Assembly: GCA_900470775.1 (NCBI GenBank)
Contig: UCBZ01000036.1
Location: 1 to 64,000 of the forward strand
Direction of reading: 5' to 3'
Length of the DNA: 64,000 bases
Origin: Hyphomicrobiales bacterium
Lineage (GTDB): Bacteria > Pseudomonadota > Alphaproteobacteria > Rhizobiales > Beijerinckiaceae
Below the pieces are notes generated by a model, which made no database searches, was not told where the DNA came from, and was given only the letters and a program-made list of their open reading frames with translations. Of this stretch, positions 17,250 through 26,345 are shown piece by piece; positions within the stretch are counted from its first letter, which is position 1, and each line of letters opens with the position of its first letter. The translations under genes and the position numbers were made by a program.

Positions 17250-18008
17250 TTAGGCGGTCGCTTTCTCCTGGTGCGTCTCGACGATAAAGGTCGCGAGCGC
17301 CCCGGCCATGTTGACCGCCAATGACGCATGCCGCGCCGAGGCCTTCACCGGCATCTTGCCGCCCCGGCCGTGCGAATCCGACAGGCGGTTCCGCAGGGTC
17401 CCCAGGCCGTTGACGACGTTCATCGCGCTGCCGAGGATTTCCTTGATCGGCATCTCGGTGTGCTGGTCGGGCGCCAGGTTCAACTGCTTGGCGACGGCCT
17501 TGTAGAGATCCGGCAAGTCGGCCTTGTCGTTGTAGGTCTCGAAGCGCTCGTCGAGCACCCGCTTGCAGACCGTCTCCAGCAATGTCCTGGCCATGGTGAT
17601 CGCGCCCTCCGGATCGGTCGCCCGCCTCGCCAGTGCCTTCGTCCAGACCGCGTGGACGCCTGGCTCATCGAAGGTCGCGAGGGCGTCGCCGGCGACGGCG
17701 TCAAGGGGCGCGCGGCGGGCGCCTTCCAGATGCTCGACGATGGGATTGAACGCGTCGCTTATGTGCTTGCGCCTTGGGGCGTATTGGCCGGCCACGTTGC
17801 TGATGTATGGCCAGAAGCTCTTGAGGCTGCGGTTCGTCCGCACGAACTCCGGCAGCAACGGCTTCAGTTCGTAGTCCTGGATCAGCTCCGCGCGCAGAGC
17901 CTGATACATGGCCTCGTCCTTGGCCGGCGACGTCGCCGCCTCGATCATGATGTTCTCAAGAAGCCGAACCCGCTCTATCGGGCTGTCGGGCATGTCAAAG
18001 AAGCTCAT
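17250..18008 (-). CDS. Abortive infection family protein (Abi_C domain)
   Basis: 252 aa; ATG at 18008 preceded by AGAGGGG. The C-terminal half (MARTLLETVCKRVLDERF, LGTLRNRLSDSHGRGGK, ARHASLAVNMAGALATF) matches the Abi_C type domain with its conserved RNxxSDxHG segment, seen in phage abortive-infection proteins. N-terminal 100 residues are helical without known motif. It stands alone on the minus strand, near the Lamassu-like operon. Antiphage role is by family resemblance. Confidence 0.75.
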   Translation of the reverse strand: MSFFDMPDSPIERVRLLENIMIEAATSPAKDEAMYQALRAELIQDYELKPLLPEFVRTNRSLKSFWPYISNVAGQYAPRRKHISDAFNPIVEHLEGARRAPLDAVAGDALATFDEPGVHAVWTKALARRATDPEGAITMARTLLETVCKRVLDERFETYNDKADLPDLYKAVAKQLNLAPDQHTEMPIKEILGSAMNVVNGLGTLRNRLSDSHGRGGKMPVKASARHASLAVNMAGALATFIVETHQEKATA

Positions 18009-18158
18009 GTGCTATCCCCTCTGCGATGGCTGAATTTACCACCGCTGCCGGCGACTAGACATGATGTTCCTGTTTCGTCCCGGCGCCTTTGTCGGGGTTA
18101 CACCCCTAATTCAGACCCTCGGGGCATAACTGGGCGGGCTTGCCACCTCCAAACGACA

Positions 18159-18184
18159 AAAGCCGGCCTGGTGAGGCCGGCTTT
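18159..18184. terminator. Strong hairpin terminator
   Basis: Perfect 11-bp stem AAAGCCGGCCT / AGGCCGGCTTT with GGTG loop. It follows the minus-strand frame ending at 18209 and can act in both directions. Confidence 0.7.
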
Positions 18185-18208
18185 CGCAGTGGGAAGAGAC
18201 CGAATCAC

Positions 18209-18520
18209 CTAGCCGCTGACCTCGTTCCAGGACACGGGCTTGGGCGTCATGGCCTTGAGCATGCCGTGGATGCTGTCGAGCGCCTCCTCGTGGCGAGCAA
18301 GGATCGGCCGGAGATCGGGGAACTCGATCGCGGTACCGGGCGGCAAGGGAGCGATCTCGGTCGGCACCAGCTTGCCCTCGGCAATATCGTTCTCGCGCTT
18401 CATGCGTCGGAGGCGCTCCTCTTCGATCCGCAAGGTCACCTCCCCATGATCCAGCTTCCCCGGCTGCAAATGGATCTCGCTGCCGGGCGGCAAGGGTGCG
18501 ATGACTGCCAGATATTCGGA
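18209..18520 (-). pseudogene. 3' part of a hypothetical gene, probably truncated
   Basis: Coding-like from about 18520 down to the stop at 18209: IAPLPPGSEIHLQPGKL, then RIEEERLRRMKREND and EIAPLPPGTAIEFPDL, so a short IAPLPPG motif is repeated. No start codon lies near the junction with the next fragment; an internal ATG at 18403 (MKREND) could give a 64-aa protein. Appears to have lost its 5' end. Confidence 0.4.
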
Positions 18521-18706
18521 GTGGCCACCCTGGCGGCGACGGTCGTCGCGGCATGGCTCTGGCCGGCCCACAACTCCGACGCCGTCACGCATGGTCATCC
18601 GGATTTGCCGGCGAACCATCCGCACCTGGCCGAGCATCATGGCCGGCACTCCCATGAGATCGTCATCGACGACTTGCACACGCGTTGGCCGGCTCGGGCG
18701 GGCTAG
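18500..18706 (+). pseudogene. Fragment: 3' end of an MFS-transporter-like gene
   Basis: The plus frame ending at TAG 18704-18706 has a last membrane helix (GVATLAATVVAAWLWP) and a His-rich tail (HGHPDLPANHPHL, HSHEIVIDDLHTRWP). This is like the C-terminus of some rhizobial MFS permeases. Nothing upstream continues it, so only the last 65 or so codons remain. Confidence 0.45.
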
Positions 18707-18833
18707 AACCCCAGCAGCCGCCGCTCGACATACCCCTGAGCCTTCCTCCCGTTGAAGAAGTATTTCGACGGGCCGCCGGCAATCCTGAGGCACTCGACGC
18801 CCTCGGCGGCCGCGTCGCCGGCTTGGCCGTTTC
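18703..18833 (-). pseudogene. Gene remnant on minus strand
   Basis: An open frame reads AAAEGVECLRIAGGPSKYF, continues NGRKAQGYVERRLLGF and ends at TAG (18703-18705). It shares a CTAG with the stop of the opposite fragment. GC3-biased but without a start codon. Debris of an unknown gene. Confidence 0.35.
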
Positions 18834-18957
18834 ATCAGCAGCGGGCCGACTGCCATGCTACGCTTCAAGCGTCACGTTCCAGCGCAACGCCAATCGCTAT
18901 CGGTGACGAGCGGAAGCTGGCAATGTGCGCAAAACGGCATGATGCGGATTTGAAGTA
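18834..18957. other. Promoter region of the SIR2 operon
   Basis: Short gap between debris and the GTG at 18958. No clear -35/-10 pair seen. Confidence 0.3.
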
Positions 18958-20286
18958 GTGATCCTAACAAGCCCCGACGACGGTCTCGATCTCGCGTTCA
19001 CGTCGCTGCTCGCCCAGCGCCTTGCGATAATCGCCGGTGCAGGTCTCTCGATGGCGCCTCCCAGCAGGCTGCCGAGTGCTTGGCAGCTCGCGGCGAGAGC
19101 CAAGACTATGTATGATCTGCAATGGGGCGCTACGAAGACACCTCTGTCCGACAACATTGAGACCCAGGCGGAATTCTTCTTCGCGAATGACGAGCTTCAG
19201 ACGGTCTATCTTGCCACGTTGATTGACCCTCACGCGTTTGCGGGGCGGCCAAATCCCGGCCACTTTGCGGTCGCCGATCTGATGTTGTCACAGGCCATCC
19301 AAACGGTTTTGACAACCAACGTAGATACGCTCGTCGAAACGGCCGGCAATACTCTCTTCGGGCAAATCGAAACCGGGATAGACGGCGAAAGGATCGCGGC
19401 GCTTCGCCCCGACGCAACGCCGATGCTGAAGATACACGGCTGCCGACAGGCGGATTGGCCTAACACTGTCTGGGCTCCGAGCCAGCTGTCCGTCGAGCCG
19501 GTCCTCAGTCGAGTGAGGTCTAGCATCCCCTGGGTTTCCCATCGGCTCCTCAATCGTGACCTCGTCATCGTGGGCTACTGGTCGGACTGGGACTATCTGA
19601 ACCAGATCCTGACGCAGGTCATGAACGCCGTTAGTCCCTCACGGGTCATTTTGGTCGACCCAGCCGAAAGCGCGACGTTCTCCGTGAAGGCCCCGGCGCT
19701 TTTCGCGCTGGGCGAGAGGGCCGCAAACGGCTTCCATCACGTCCAGGCGTCGGGCGATGTGTTTCTCGCCGCCCTTCGTCGAAAATTTTCCCAACACATC
19801 GTCCGGGCGGTCCTTCACTCGGGCGCTGGAGCATACACAGACGACGTAGGCGTTGCGCCCGAGGCGTCATGGCTCGAACCACCTACAATGGACGACGACC
19901 AGCTGTGGCTTCTGCGCCGGGATTTGCTCGGATGCGCACCCAACGTACCAGCGACGTCAAGGACGCCGCCGGATGAGCCGTTGCTGGGGGTAACCTTGTT
20001 GAAGCTCCAGGCGGCGGGAGCGGTGGCGGAAGGATCGTGTTGGAACCTGGACGGAAAGGTCATCCGTGTGTTGCGGACACCAAATCAAATTCTGCATCGG
20101 GTCGAAGCTGCCTATGACGGCGACGTCGCTCCCATCGTCGCACCCGACTATGTCGTAGCGGTCGGTGCGGTATCCCGAGGCCTTCCGTCGAGCATAACCC
20201 GCGGGGGCGGGCCGCCGTCGATCGCACGGACGTCTGGTGGGTCATGGTTGAGCTACGCCGACGCGGTTCTGGAGTTTGGTCTATGA
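18958..20286 (+). CDS. SIR2-domain effector (LmuA position of a Lamassu-like system)
   Basis: 442 aa, GTG start. SIR2 NAD-binding features are present: GAGLS at 27-31, TTNVDTLVE with N121 and D123, and KIHG with H160. In defence systems such domains usually hydrolyse NAD+ to stop growth of the infected cell. The C-terminal 200 residues are not recognised and may contact the partner ATPase. Overlaps the next gene by ATGA. Operon order effector, small protein, SMC-like ATPase matches lmuA-lmuC-lmuB and Vibrio ddmABC. Confidence 0.8.
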   Translation: MILTSPDDGLDLAFTSLLAQRLAIIAGAGLSMAPPSRLPSAWQLAARAKTMYDLQWGATKTPLSDNIETQAEFFFANDELQTVYLATLIDPHAFAGRPNPGHFAVADLMLSQAIQTVLTTNVDTLVETAGNTLFGQIETGIDGERIAALRPDATPMLKIHGCRQADWPNTVWAPSQLSVEPVLSRVRSSIPWVSHRLLNRDLVIVGYWSDWDYLNQILTQVMNAVSPSRVILVDPAESATFSVKAPALFALGERAANGFHHVQASGDVFLAALRRKFSQHIVRAVLHSGAGAYTDDVGVAPEASWLEPPTMDDDQLWLLRRDLLGCAPNVPATSRTPPDEPLLGVTLLKLQAAGAVAEGSCWNLDGKVIRVLRTPNQILHRVEAAYDGDVAPIVAPDYVVAVGAVSRGLPSSITRGGGPPSIARTSGGSWLSYADAVLEFGL

Positions 20287-20819
20287 CGAACGTTCGCGAA
20301 GAGGCGGCGCGCAGACTGCAGGAAGCGTCCTTCGACGTGACTGGCACGCCGGGCCAGCACGGCGACGCCTTTATTTTTGAAAACGACACGGTCCTCGGCT
20401 TCGCGCTTCTCTACGACACGGCAGCCGATCTCATCGGCAGATGGAACGCCGACGCCGACGCACTGATAGCCACGCGCAGGTTTCAATTGAAGGCGTCCGG
20501 AAATAAGGCGTGGAACACCTACGTGTTGTTTCTGGCGGCAGGCCAGCCTACATCCAACGAGGCAGTCGCATTGAGCCTCATCGAGGAAGATCTTGCTGGT
20601 TATCGCAAGATTGCCCGAGCCGGTTGCGATAACCTAGCCGATCTCGACCGCGCACTGTTGCCTCTGCTGCCCGTCCAGTCGGCGCCAGTTCTCGATGCAG
20701 TCGACAGCAAGGTGGAGGTCAGGCAACGCGCCACCGAAATCTCCTCCCGGCTACTGGAAGCCTTCCTCTCGGATGCGGACGAACAAATCGTATTGCAGAT
20801 GCTGGAGCAGGAAGCATGA
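20283..20819 (+). CDS. Middle protein of the SIR2-SMC operon (LmuC/DdmB-like position)
   Basis: 178 aa; ATG overlaps the SIR2 stop and its own stop overlaps the next start (20816-20819). N-terminal part REEAARRLQEASFDVTGTPG and FIFENDTVLGFALLYDTA; rest helical. In this frame the ATG at 20283 is used rather than the upstream one at 20244. No catalytic motif. By position it is the bridging subunit of a Lamassu-like complex. Confidence 0.65.
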   Translation: MTNVREEAARRLQEASFDVTGTPGQHGDAFIFENDTVLGFALLYDTAADLIGRWNADADALIATRRFQLKASGNKAWNTYVLFLAAGQPTSNEAVALSLIEEDLAGYRKIARAGCDNLADLDRALLPLLPVQSAPVLDAVDSKVEVRQRATEISSRLLEAFLSDADEQIVLQMLEQEA

Positions 20820-22840
20820 AGCTCAGCCATGTGTCCGTATGCGGCTTCCGAGGCTACCGAGAAGAGGCGCGGGTGGACTTCGCGCCCGGCTTCAACATCA
20901 TAGATGGCCGCAACGGCGTCGGTAAAAGTACGATTTTCGACGCGGTCGAATTCGCGCTAACCGGTGACCTGAGCAAGTATGCCGGCGCGACGGCATCAGG
21001 CCAAAGCGTCGCCGATTACATCTGGTGGATCGGGGATGGCGACGCTCCTTCAGACCGATTTGTGGAAGTCGGTTTCTCCGGTGATCAAGGCCACTGGGTC
21101 GTTCGAAGAACGCCGCTGGATCCCAAGTCGTTCATCGTCGACACCCACCTTACGGCCGCTCTCGCCCATCCCGCCTTGGCGCCGGAAGCGCCCCTCAAGC
21201 AATTGTGCGCCACCACGATCATTCGCGACGAACATATCGCCGGCTTAAGTCTAGATCTCAAGGAAACCGAGCGTTACGCCCTCCTTCGCCAGGCGATCGG
21301 TGCAACGGACGCGGAAACCTGGATCACCCGGGCTCAGGCGATCTCAGGGCAGGCGAAGCGACGCCGTGAAGCTTCGCAGACGGAAGTCGCCAGCCTGACC
21401 AGTGACGTTAGCTCCGCAGCGAGACGCATCGACGAACTCAGGCTTTCGCTAGCATCCAGCCAGGCGATCGCAGAGGCTTCCGACCGCTTGCGCGCCTTCG
21501 TCGACGCGCCGGCCGCGAGTGTCGATACGCTCATCAGCACTGCGCAAAAGCGAACTGTAGCCGTCGAGCTAGAACTCGAAACCATCGACGCGCTCAAGGA
21601 CCTACGTCCGCAATACGAGATTGCTCGCGCCGATCTGCCGTATCTGGACCCGCTGCTCGAAGCGGCGACGGCCGCGGTCCTGGAGGCGAAGGAGCGACTA
21701 GAAAGCCTCGAAATAGTGGATCGAGCGGGGCTCAGCTCGGAGCTCGCCTCACAGGCGGGAGCAATAATCACCCTTATTCAGGAGGGTCGGAAGCTAGGTT
21801 TGATCGAACATAGATGTCCGCTTTGCGCAACTGAACATTCGGACGCGAGCTTCGCCGCAGGAACGGTCGCGGCGGAAGCCGTCGCTTCGCGTATCGACGC
21901 CATCGCCGCCAGGCTCGCGTTGCGCGACATAGAGATCGCCGTGGCGCGCACCGAACTTACCGACCGCGAAGAGAGCGAGCAATCACTCAAGGGCAAGATC
22001 GAAGCCCACAAGGCAATCATCGTGCGCTTCAAGGAACGGGCCGCCGCTCTTTCGCTATCCGTGGTCAACGACAACGAAACGTTGGATCTGCGGACTAACG
22101 AACTTCGGCAAATGCTCGAAACGGCCCGGCGAGACCTGCGCATACTCGATACCCTCCGTCTGAACGACGAGCTCGCGAAAGCGACGCAATCGGAAGTAAA
22201 TGCAAAAGGACGCCTACAGAAAGGCCAGGAGAGGTTTGGCCGCGCTAGGAAGGCCGAAACTGTCGCGACCGCCTTATACGACGCCACTCGCAGGGCCGCC
22301 GCAGAAACGCTCGATCTTCGTATCGATCGCGTCCTTCCCCTGATGGCCGAACTGTATTCCCGTCTGAAGCCGCATCCGGTATGGCAGGACATAGACTATT
22401 CGATCCGCGGCGATGTTCGCAGGTTTCTCAGCCTGAAGGTCGGCGACGGCTTGAATCCGCAGTTTCTATTCTCCAGCGGCCAACGACGTGCGACCGGTCT
22501 GGCGTTTCTGCTGTCGATCAATCTTTCTCTCGCCTGGAGCCGATGGCAATCGGTTCTTCTCGACGACCCCGTTCAGCACGTCGACGACTTTCGCACGGTT
22601 CATCTCGCGGAGGTGCTCGCGCAACTCGTCGCCGGCGGGAAGCAGATCATCTGCGCTGTCGAGGACCCCGCACTCGCCGACATGATGTGCCGGCGGCTTC
22701 CCATCCGCAGCCTCGGTGCAGCTAAAAGAATTACGCTCGGTCCGAATGCCAACGGCAACTTGCAAGTGCAGGCCACAGCAGAACTGAAGCCGTTGTCGCG
22801 CCGGGCGTTCACCGAGGACACGCAAAAGATGGTCGGCTGA
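20816..22840 (+). CDS. Rad50/SMC-like ATPase with zinc hook (LmuB/DdmC-like)
   Basis: 674 aa. Walker A GRNGVGKST at 31-39; long coiled-coil arms on either side of a CPLC zinc hook at 334-337; ABC signature FSSGQRR at about 550; Walker B SVLLDDPVQHVDD at about 580. This is the head-arm-hook layout of Rad50-type SMC proteins. It is thought to sense foreign DNA ends or plasmid structures and release the effector. ATGA overlap with the middle gene shows translational coupling. Only one zinc-hook half (CxxC) is needed, as hooks dimerise. Confidence 0.85.
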   Translation: MKLSHVSVCGFRGYREEARVDFAPGFNIIDGRNGVGKSTIFDAVEFALTGDLSKYAGATASGQSVADYIWWIGDGDAPSDRFVEVGFSGDQGHWVVRRTPLDPKSFIVDTHLTAALAHPALAPEAPLKQLCATTIIRDEHIAGLSLDLKETERYALLRQAIGATDAETWITRAQAISGQAKRRREASQTEVASLTSDVSSAARRIDELRLSLASSQAIAEASDRLRAFVDAPAASVDTLISTAQKRTVAVELELETIDALKDLRPQYEIARADLPYLDPLLEAATAAVLEAKERLESLEIVDRAGLSSELASQAGAIITLIQEGRKLGLIEHRCPLCATEHSDASFAAGTVAAEAVASRIDAIAARLALRDIEIAVARTELTDREESEQSLKGKIEAHKAIIVRFKERAAALSLSVVNDNETLDLRTNELRQMLETARRDLRILDTLRLNDELAKATQSEVNAKGRLQKGQERFGRARKAETVATALYDATRRAAAETLDLRIDRVLPLMAELYSRLKPHPVWQDIDYSIRGDVRRFLSLKVGDGLNPQFLFSSGQRRATGLAFLLSINLSLAWSRWQSVLLDDPVQHVDDFRTVHLAEVLAQLVAGGKQIICAVEDPALADMMCRRLPIRSLGAAKRITLGPNANGNLQVQATAELKPLSRRAFTEDTQKMVG

Positions 22841-23022
22841 CCCTATGAGGGGATCGGGGCGCACGCCTCTTCGAAATGAGGCGCGTCATTAGGATTGGCA
22901 GATAGTAGTGCCTTCCGCTGGCTGGCGCGTCGAGGCGATAGTCGCGGCCGCAGCCTCGTAAGGATGGCGAAGAAGAGCGTTCCGCAGCAGCGCGATCTGG
23001 CGTGATGAGAAGGGCAAGGCAT

Positions 23023-23463
23023 TCAGTGCTCCATACGTTCGATGATTTTGAGGAGACGTTCGTGCGCCCGCTCTAGGGCCATCACGGCGCCGGCGGCCTG
23101 CCCGTCTGTAAGATGGCGGGACGCAAGCACCAGCTGCGTCGTGTGACCCAGCGCAACACTCAGACCCGCAAGCTCCGCCGGCGGCACGCGGATGCCATCA
23201 AGCCGATCATGGGTGGCCACTTCGCCAAGGCGATCCGCAACAAGGCGTCGCACGAAGGCAGAGGTGCTTGAGCCCTCCGCCCGAGCGGCGCCAACCACCT
23301 TAGTGTAGAGGTCGACAGTCAACTGAACGCCCAGGTGGCGATAAACGACCTTGCTTCCCTGCAGGGGTCCACGGGGCGAAGTCCCTGGCTGGCCGGTCAC
23401 CGCAGGGGACCATTGGGCGTTTTCAACGCCCATGCCTGGCTCAATTGAAATTGCTTCCTGCAT
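23023..23463 (-). CDS. Ribbon-helix-helix protein, possible MobC-like mobilization factor
   Basis: 146 aa from the ATG at 23463 (GGAG six bases upstream). The segment LGVQLTVDLYTKVVGAAR followed by GSSTSAFVRRLVADRL has the strand-helix-helix pattern of RHH DNA-binding proteins, such as MobC. The C-terminal part is helical (GAVMALERAHERLLKIIERM). It could bind oriT or act as a repressor. Confidence 0.55.
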   Translation of the reverse strand: MQEAISIEPGMGVENAQWSPAVTGQPGTSPRGPLQGSKVVYRHLGVQLTVDLYTKVVGAARAEGSSTSAFVRRLVADRLGEVATHDRLDGIRVPPAELAGLSVALGHTTQLVLASRHLTDGQAAGAVMALERAHERLLKIIERMEH

Positions 23464-23505
23464 CACTCACTCCCGTTGAAAAGTGCCGTTGAAAACGGCT
23501 CCGTA

Positions 23506-24276
23506 TCAGGGCTTGCCCGGACCCACCGGCTGCTCGTCGTCACCCGGCTTTGCGGGGTCGACGCCCTCCGCCGGTTTCTCGGTAACGGTCCCGGCATCGG
23601 CAGTGACAATCGGGGTCTCGGCCATCGGTGCATCGGCGGCCGGTGTCGGGGCATCCGGTCCGCCCCCGGCGTTCCCTTTGCCTTCGCCGCCCTTCGCGAA
23701 CAGAGGCCGGGCGCGCATTTTCTTGAGCTCGCGCAGGCGGTGCGCGATGTCCTGGGGGATCGCGATCGCCTCGGCCGGTTCTTTGCCAAGGCGCCGGGCT
23801 GCTGCGAACGCTGCCGTCTCCAAAGCCGAGACCGCCTCCCAGACATCCATTTTGAAGGAGATGTCCCTGTCGAGCCCGTACAGAAGACCGGCCTCCTTCT
23901 CCGGATCACCGATGTGCTGCTCGGACATCATCGGCGCTTTCTTGCCGGCGAGCGTCAGCGCCTGGAGGTATGCCCACCGCCTCTCGCCGAGGACCGCTCT
24001 GGCGGCGGCGACGTACTGGGGCGCCGGCCGCGAGCCCACTTGGCCGACAAGGCGCGCATATACGCGAAGCGCCCCGCCGATCGTCTTCACGGTCGCGGCC
24101 GCCTTGCGCTCTTGGCTCTCTTCCCACGTCGACCTGATCGGCCTGTCATAGTCCGGGGCGCGCTCGTCATAGATGACGGGCTTCGGCTTAACCGCGGCCG
24201 GCCGCTTGCGGGCGGTCGGCGGCCGCTTCGGCGCGACGGGACCGAGCCCAAAGATTTTCAACAGAGAGTGGAGCAT
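23506..24276 (-). CDS. Hypothetical island protein
   Basis: 256 aa from the ATG at 24276, which has a near-perfect AGGAGGT five bases upstream. Basic Pro-rich N-terminus (PKRPPTARKRPAAVKPKP), helical middle, then a low-complexity acidic tail rich in Gly, Pro, Ala and Asp. Not recognised; ends 42 bp before the RHH gene and likely forms a unit with it. Confidence 0.6.
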   Translation of the reverse strand: MLHSLLKIFGLGPVAPKRPPTARKRPAAVKPKPVIYDERAPDYDRPIRSTWEESQERKAAATVKTIGGALRVYARLVGQVGSRPAPQYVAAARAVLGERRWAYLQALTLAGKKAPMMSEQHIGDPEKEAGLLYGLDRDISFKMDVWEAVSALETAAFAAARRLGKEPAEAIAIPQDIAHRLRELKKMRARPLFAKGGEGKGNAGGGPDAPTPAADAPMAETPIVTADAGTVTEKPAEGVDPAKPGDDEQPVGPGKP

Positions 24277-24395
24277 GGAGACCTCCTGTGCGGGTGGTCT
24301 CCTCATGATCCGCGTGCTGACGAAACAGACGATAGCCCGTTGAAAACAGGTTGCACGAGAAGCCCGGGATCGCTCCCGGGCTTCATCGTTTCGGC

Positions 24396-25235
24396 TTAGG
24401 CCGCCTCCCTGCCGGTCAGGTAGTCGACGGCTTGGGATGCCTTTGCGGCGGCGGTGAATATCGCCCGGTTGTCGCTGCGAAGCAGGGTCAGCCAGCTGGC
24501 GATGTAAGATGCGTGCTGGCTGTGTGCCTGCGAGGGCAACCCGAGGGTCGCTAGGGTGAAGGCGGCGCCGAGTTCGGCGACGAGCTCTTCGGCGGCATAT
24601 GACGCCGTCTTGAAGCGCCCGGTCAGATCGCGATCGAGCCTGGCCTTCGCACCGGTCCAGTGGACGAGTTCGTGCGCGAGGGTCGAAGTGAAACCCGTGG
24701 TCGAATGGAATGCCGCGCGCGGGGGCATCCGGATCTGATCGAGGCTGGGGATGTAGCAGGCTGCCGAGCCGGTCTCGTGGACGATCGCGCCGGTCGACTT
24801 GACGAATTGCTCGAACTGTGGCGGTGGCGCTGCGCCCGCGGGCTGGTTCGCCTCGATGACTGGTGCTCCTTCGACCTGTTCGGCATTGAAGGCGTAGCTG
24901 GCCCTGGCCAGGAAGCGGCGGCCATCATCGCCGTCATCGGTCGGTTCGACCTTCAGGTCTTTGTAGAAGACGACCAGCGCGCTGCGCTCGCCCTTGCGGA
25001 CCTGGGCGCCGACCTCCGCCCACTGCCGGTAAGTTGCCCACCGGCTCTCTGCGTAGCCGGCCGATTGCTCGGCGCACCAGAGAGAGAGGATGTTGACGCC
25101 TCGGTATGCCTTCCTAGTGACCGCGTTGGTCGGAAGGCGGCCACCGGCCTTGTGCCAGGGGCATCGCCAGTCGGCTGGCGAGACGGTTTCGAGGGCGGCG
25201 ACGATCTGGTTGGTAATCTGCTGGTGGATGTCCAT
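24396..25235 (-). CDS. ardC: ArdC-family antirestriction protein
   Basis: 279 aa; AGGAG before the ATG at 25235. N-terminal ssDNA-binding domain (WRCPWHKAGGRLPTNAVT, YRGVNILSLW) and C-terminal zincin-like metalloprotease with HELVHWTG (about 187) followed by E in YAAEELVAELG. ArdC protects incoming ssDNA from restriction on entry into a new host and is common on conjugative elements. Fits with the relaxase; separated from DUF736 by a terminator. Confidence 0.88.
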   Translation of the reverse strand: MDIHQQITNQIVAALETVSPADWRCPWHKAGGRLPTNAVTRKAYRGVNILSLWCAEQSAGYAESRWATYRQWAEVGAQVRKGERSALVVFYKDLKVEPTDDGDDGRRFLARASYAFNAEQVEGAPVIEANQPAGAAPPPQFEQFVKSTGAIVHETGSAACYIPSLDQIRMPPRAAFHSTTGFTSTLAHELVHWTGAKARLDRDLTGRFKTASYAAEELVAELGAAFTLATLGLPSQAHSQHASYIASWLTLLRSDNRAIFTAAAKASQAVDYLTGREAA

Positions 25236-25261
25236 GACGTGCTCCTGATCGGAAATGAAAA

Positions 25262-25283
25262 GGCCCGCCGGTCAGGGCGGGCC
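25262..25283 (-). terminator. Terminator of the DUF736 gene
   Basis: Stem GGCCCGCC / GGCGGGCC with 6-base loop; on the minus strand it is followed by TTTTC. Lies nine bases after the DUF736 stop. Confidence 0.7.
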
Positions 25284-25291
25284 GTTCGGGG

Positions 25292-25612
25292 TCAGTCGCC
25301 GTTGCGACCGTTCATGAGCAGGTTCCAGGTGTTCGGCTCGCGCTCGCTCTGGACGAGGACCGGGTAGACCGGGAGGCTGCCCAGGGCGAGGTCCTGGATC
25401 TTCAGGCTCAGGTAGTCGCTCTCGGAGCGGCGGGCGCGCTTGACCCATGCGGCGCCGATCTCGCGGGACCCGTGGTAGGCCCGGAAGTCGGGAGCCTTGT
25501 CGGAACCGCCCTCGACCGCGATCAGGTCGATGTCGGCGCTGAAGGACAGGGTGCTGAGCTTGCCGCTGAAGGCTTCGCCGGTCTTGATGAAGGAACCCAG
25601 GAAAGTGGCCAT
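25292..25612 (-). CDS. DUF736 family protein
   Basis: 106 aa from the ATG at 25612 (GGAG six bases upstream). Matches DUF736 in length and pattern: MATFLGSFIKTGEAFSG, then DFRAYHGSREIGAAWVKR and YLSLKIQDLALG. The family is found almost only on alphaproteobacterial plasmids and ICEs. Biochemical role unknown. Confidence 0.85.
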   Translation of the reverse strand: MATFLGSFIKTGEAFSGKLSTLSFSADIDLIAVEGGSDKAPDFRAYHGSREIGAAWVKRARRSESDYLSLKIQDLALGSLPVYPVLVQSEREPNTWNLLMNGRNGD

Positions 25613-25922
25613 CGTGATCTCCATTTGCTCGGGTCGCACCGTTGCGACCGCGTGGCGGCCTGGGAGACGGTGAGGAGCGCCTGCACCCGAAGGGTGGGAA
25701 TGGAATGGACGACGGCGCAGCCGTTGCGGGATGAGCGACGACCCGTCGTATGAACCGACACAAAAGCGGTCCTACGTGCGCGACCGCCGGAGATTTGATT
25801 GCAATCCGCATGCTCCTCGTGACCGGCCACGACCCGGCAATCCACCGCCCTGACGTCGCTCGCTGTTGACACCCAAGCGTCGGAGATGTTCCTGATACGT
25901 TCTCATTCGGGAGCGCCACGAG
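25613..25922. other. Divergent control region between DUF736 and umuD
   Basis: 310 bases with no gene. The right side contains the SOS box and promoter of umuDC; the left side should hold the DUF736 promoter. Confidence 0.5.
25866..25902 (+). promoter_or_regulatory. Alphaproteobacterial SOS (LexA) box and -35 of umuDC
   Basis: GTTC at 25888-25891, seven bases, GTTC at 25899-25902: exact GTTC-N7-GTTC, the LexA site of Alphaproteobacteria. TTGACA at 25866-25871 is a consensus -35, so LexA would cover the -10. It lies 21 bases upstream of the umuD start. Confidence 0.8.
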
Positions 25923-26345
25923 ATGCATACGCAAGCCGCAGTCATGGGCCCGCCCGTGTTCCTGCACGTCTACCTGAAGGCTGTATGCGCCGGGTTCCCC
26001 TCGCCGGCGGACGACTACCTCGACGCTCCGATCGACCTGTCCCGTGCGCTTATCCAGAACGCCCCTGCAACCTTCGTCATGACGGTGGCAGGCGACAGCG
26101 CCATCGATGTCGGCATCTTCGACGGCAGCTTGATCACGGTCGATCGGAGCCTGGTGGCCCGCGATGGCGACGCCGTCGTCGTCGACGTGAACGGTGAGCG
26201 CAGCATCAAGATCATCCGCATCATCGGTGGCAGGAAGACGCTGACGTTCGGCAACCGGCGCTACCCCGATTACGATCCCGGCCCGGACCCGGAGATCGAC
26301 GTCTTCGGCGTCATCACGAATTCGGTGCGGCGCTTCCGGCGATGA
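25923..26345 (+). CDS. umuD: UmuD-like S24 self-cleaving protein
   Basis: 140 aa. Cleavage region [12 protein letters not shown] near residues 22-25 (E. coli cuts at C24-G25), catalytic S59 in GDSAIDVGI and K96 in RSIKIIR, matching E. coli S60 and K97. RecA-stimulated self-cleavage would give the active subunit of a translesion polymerase. Overlaps umuC by ATGA and lies behind an SOS box. Confidence 0.9.
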   Translation: MHTQAAVMGPPVFLHVYLKAVCAGFPSPADDYLDAPIDLSRALIQNAPATFVMTVAGDSAIDVGIFDGSLITVDRSLVARDGDAVVVDVNGERSIKIIRIIGGRKTLTFGNRRYPDYDPGPDPEIDVFGVITNSVRRFRR

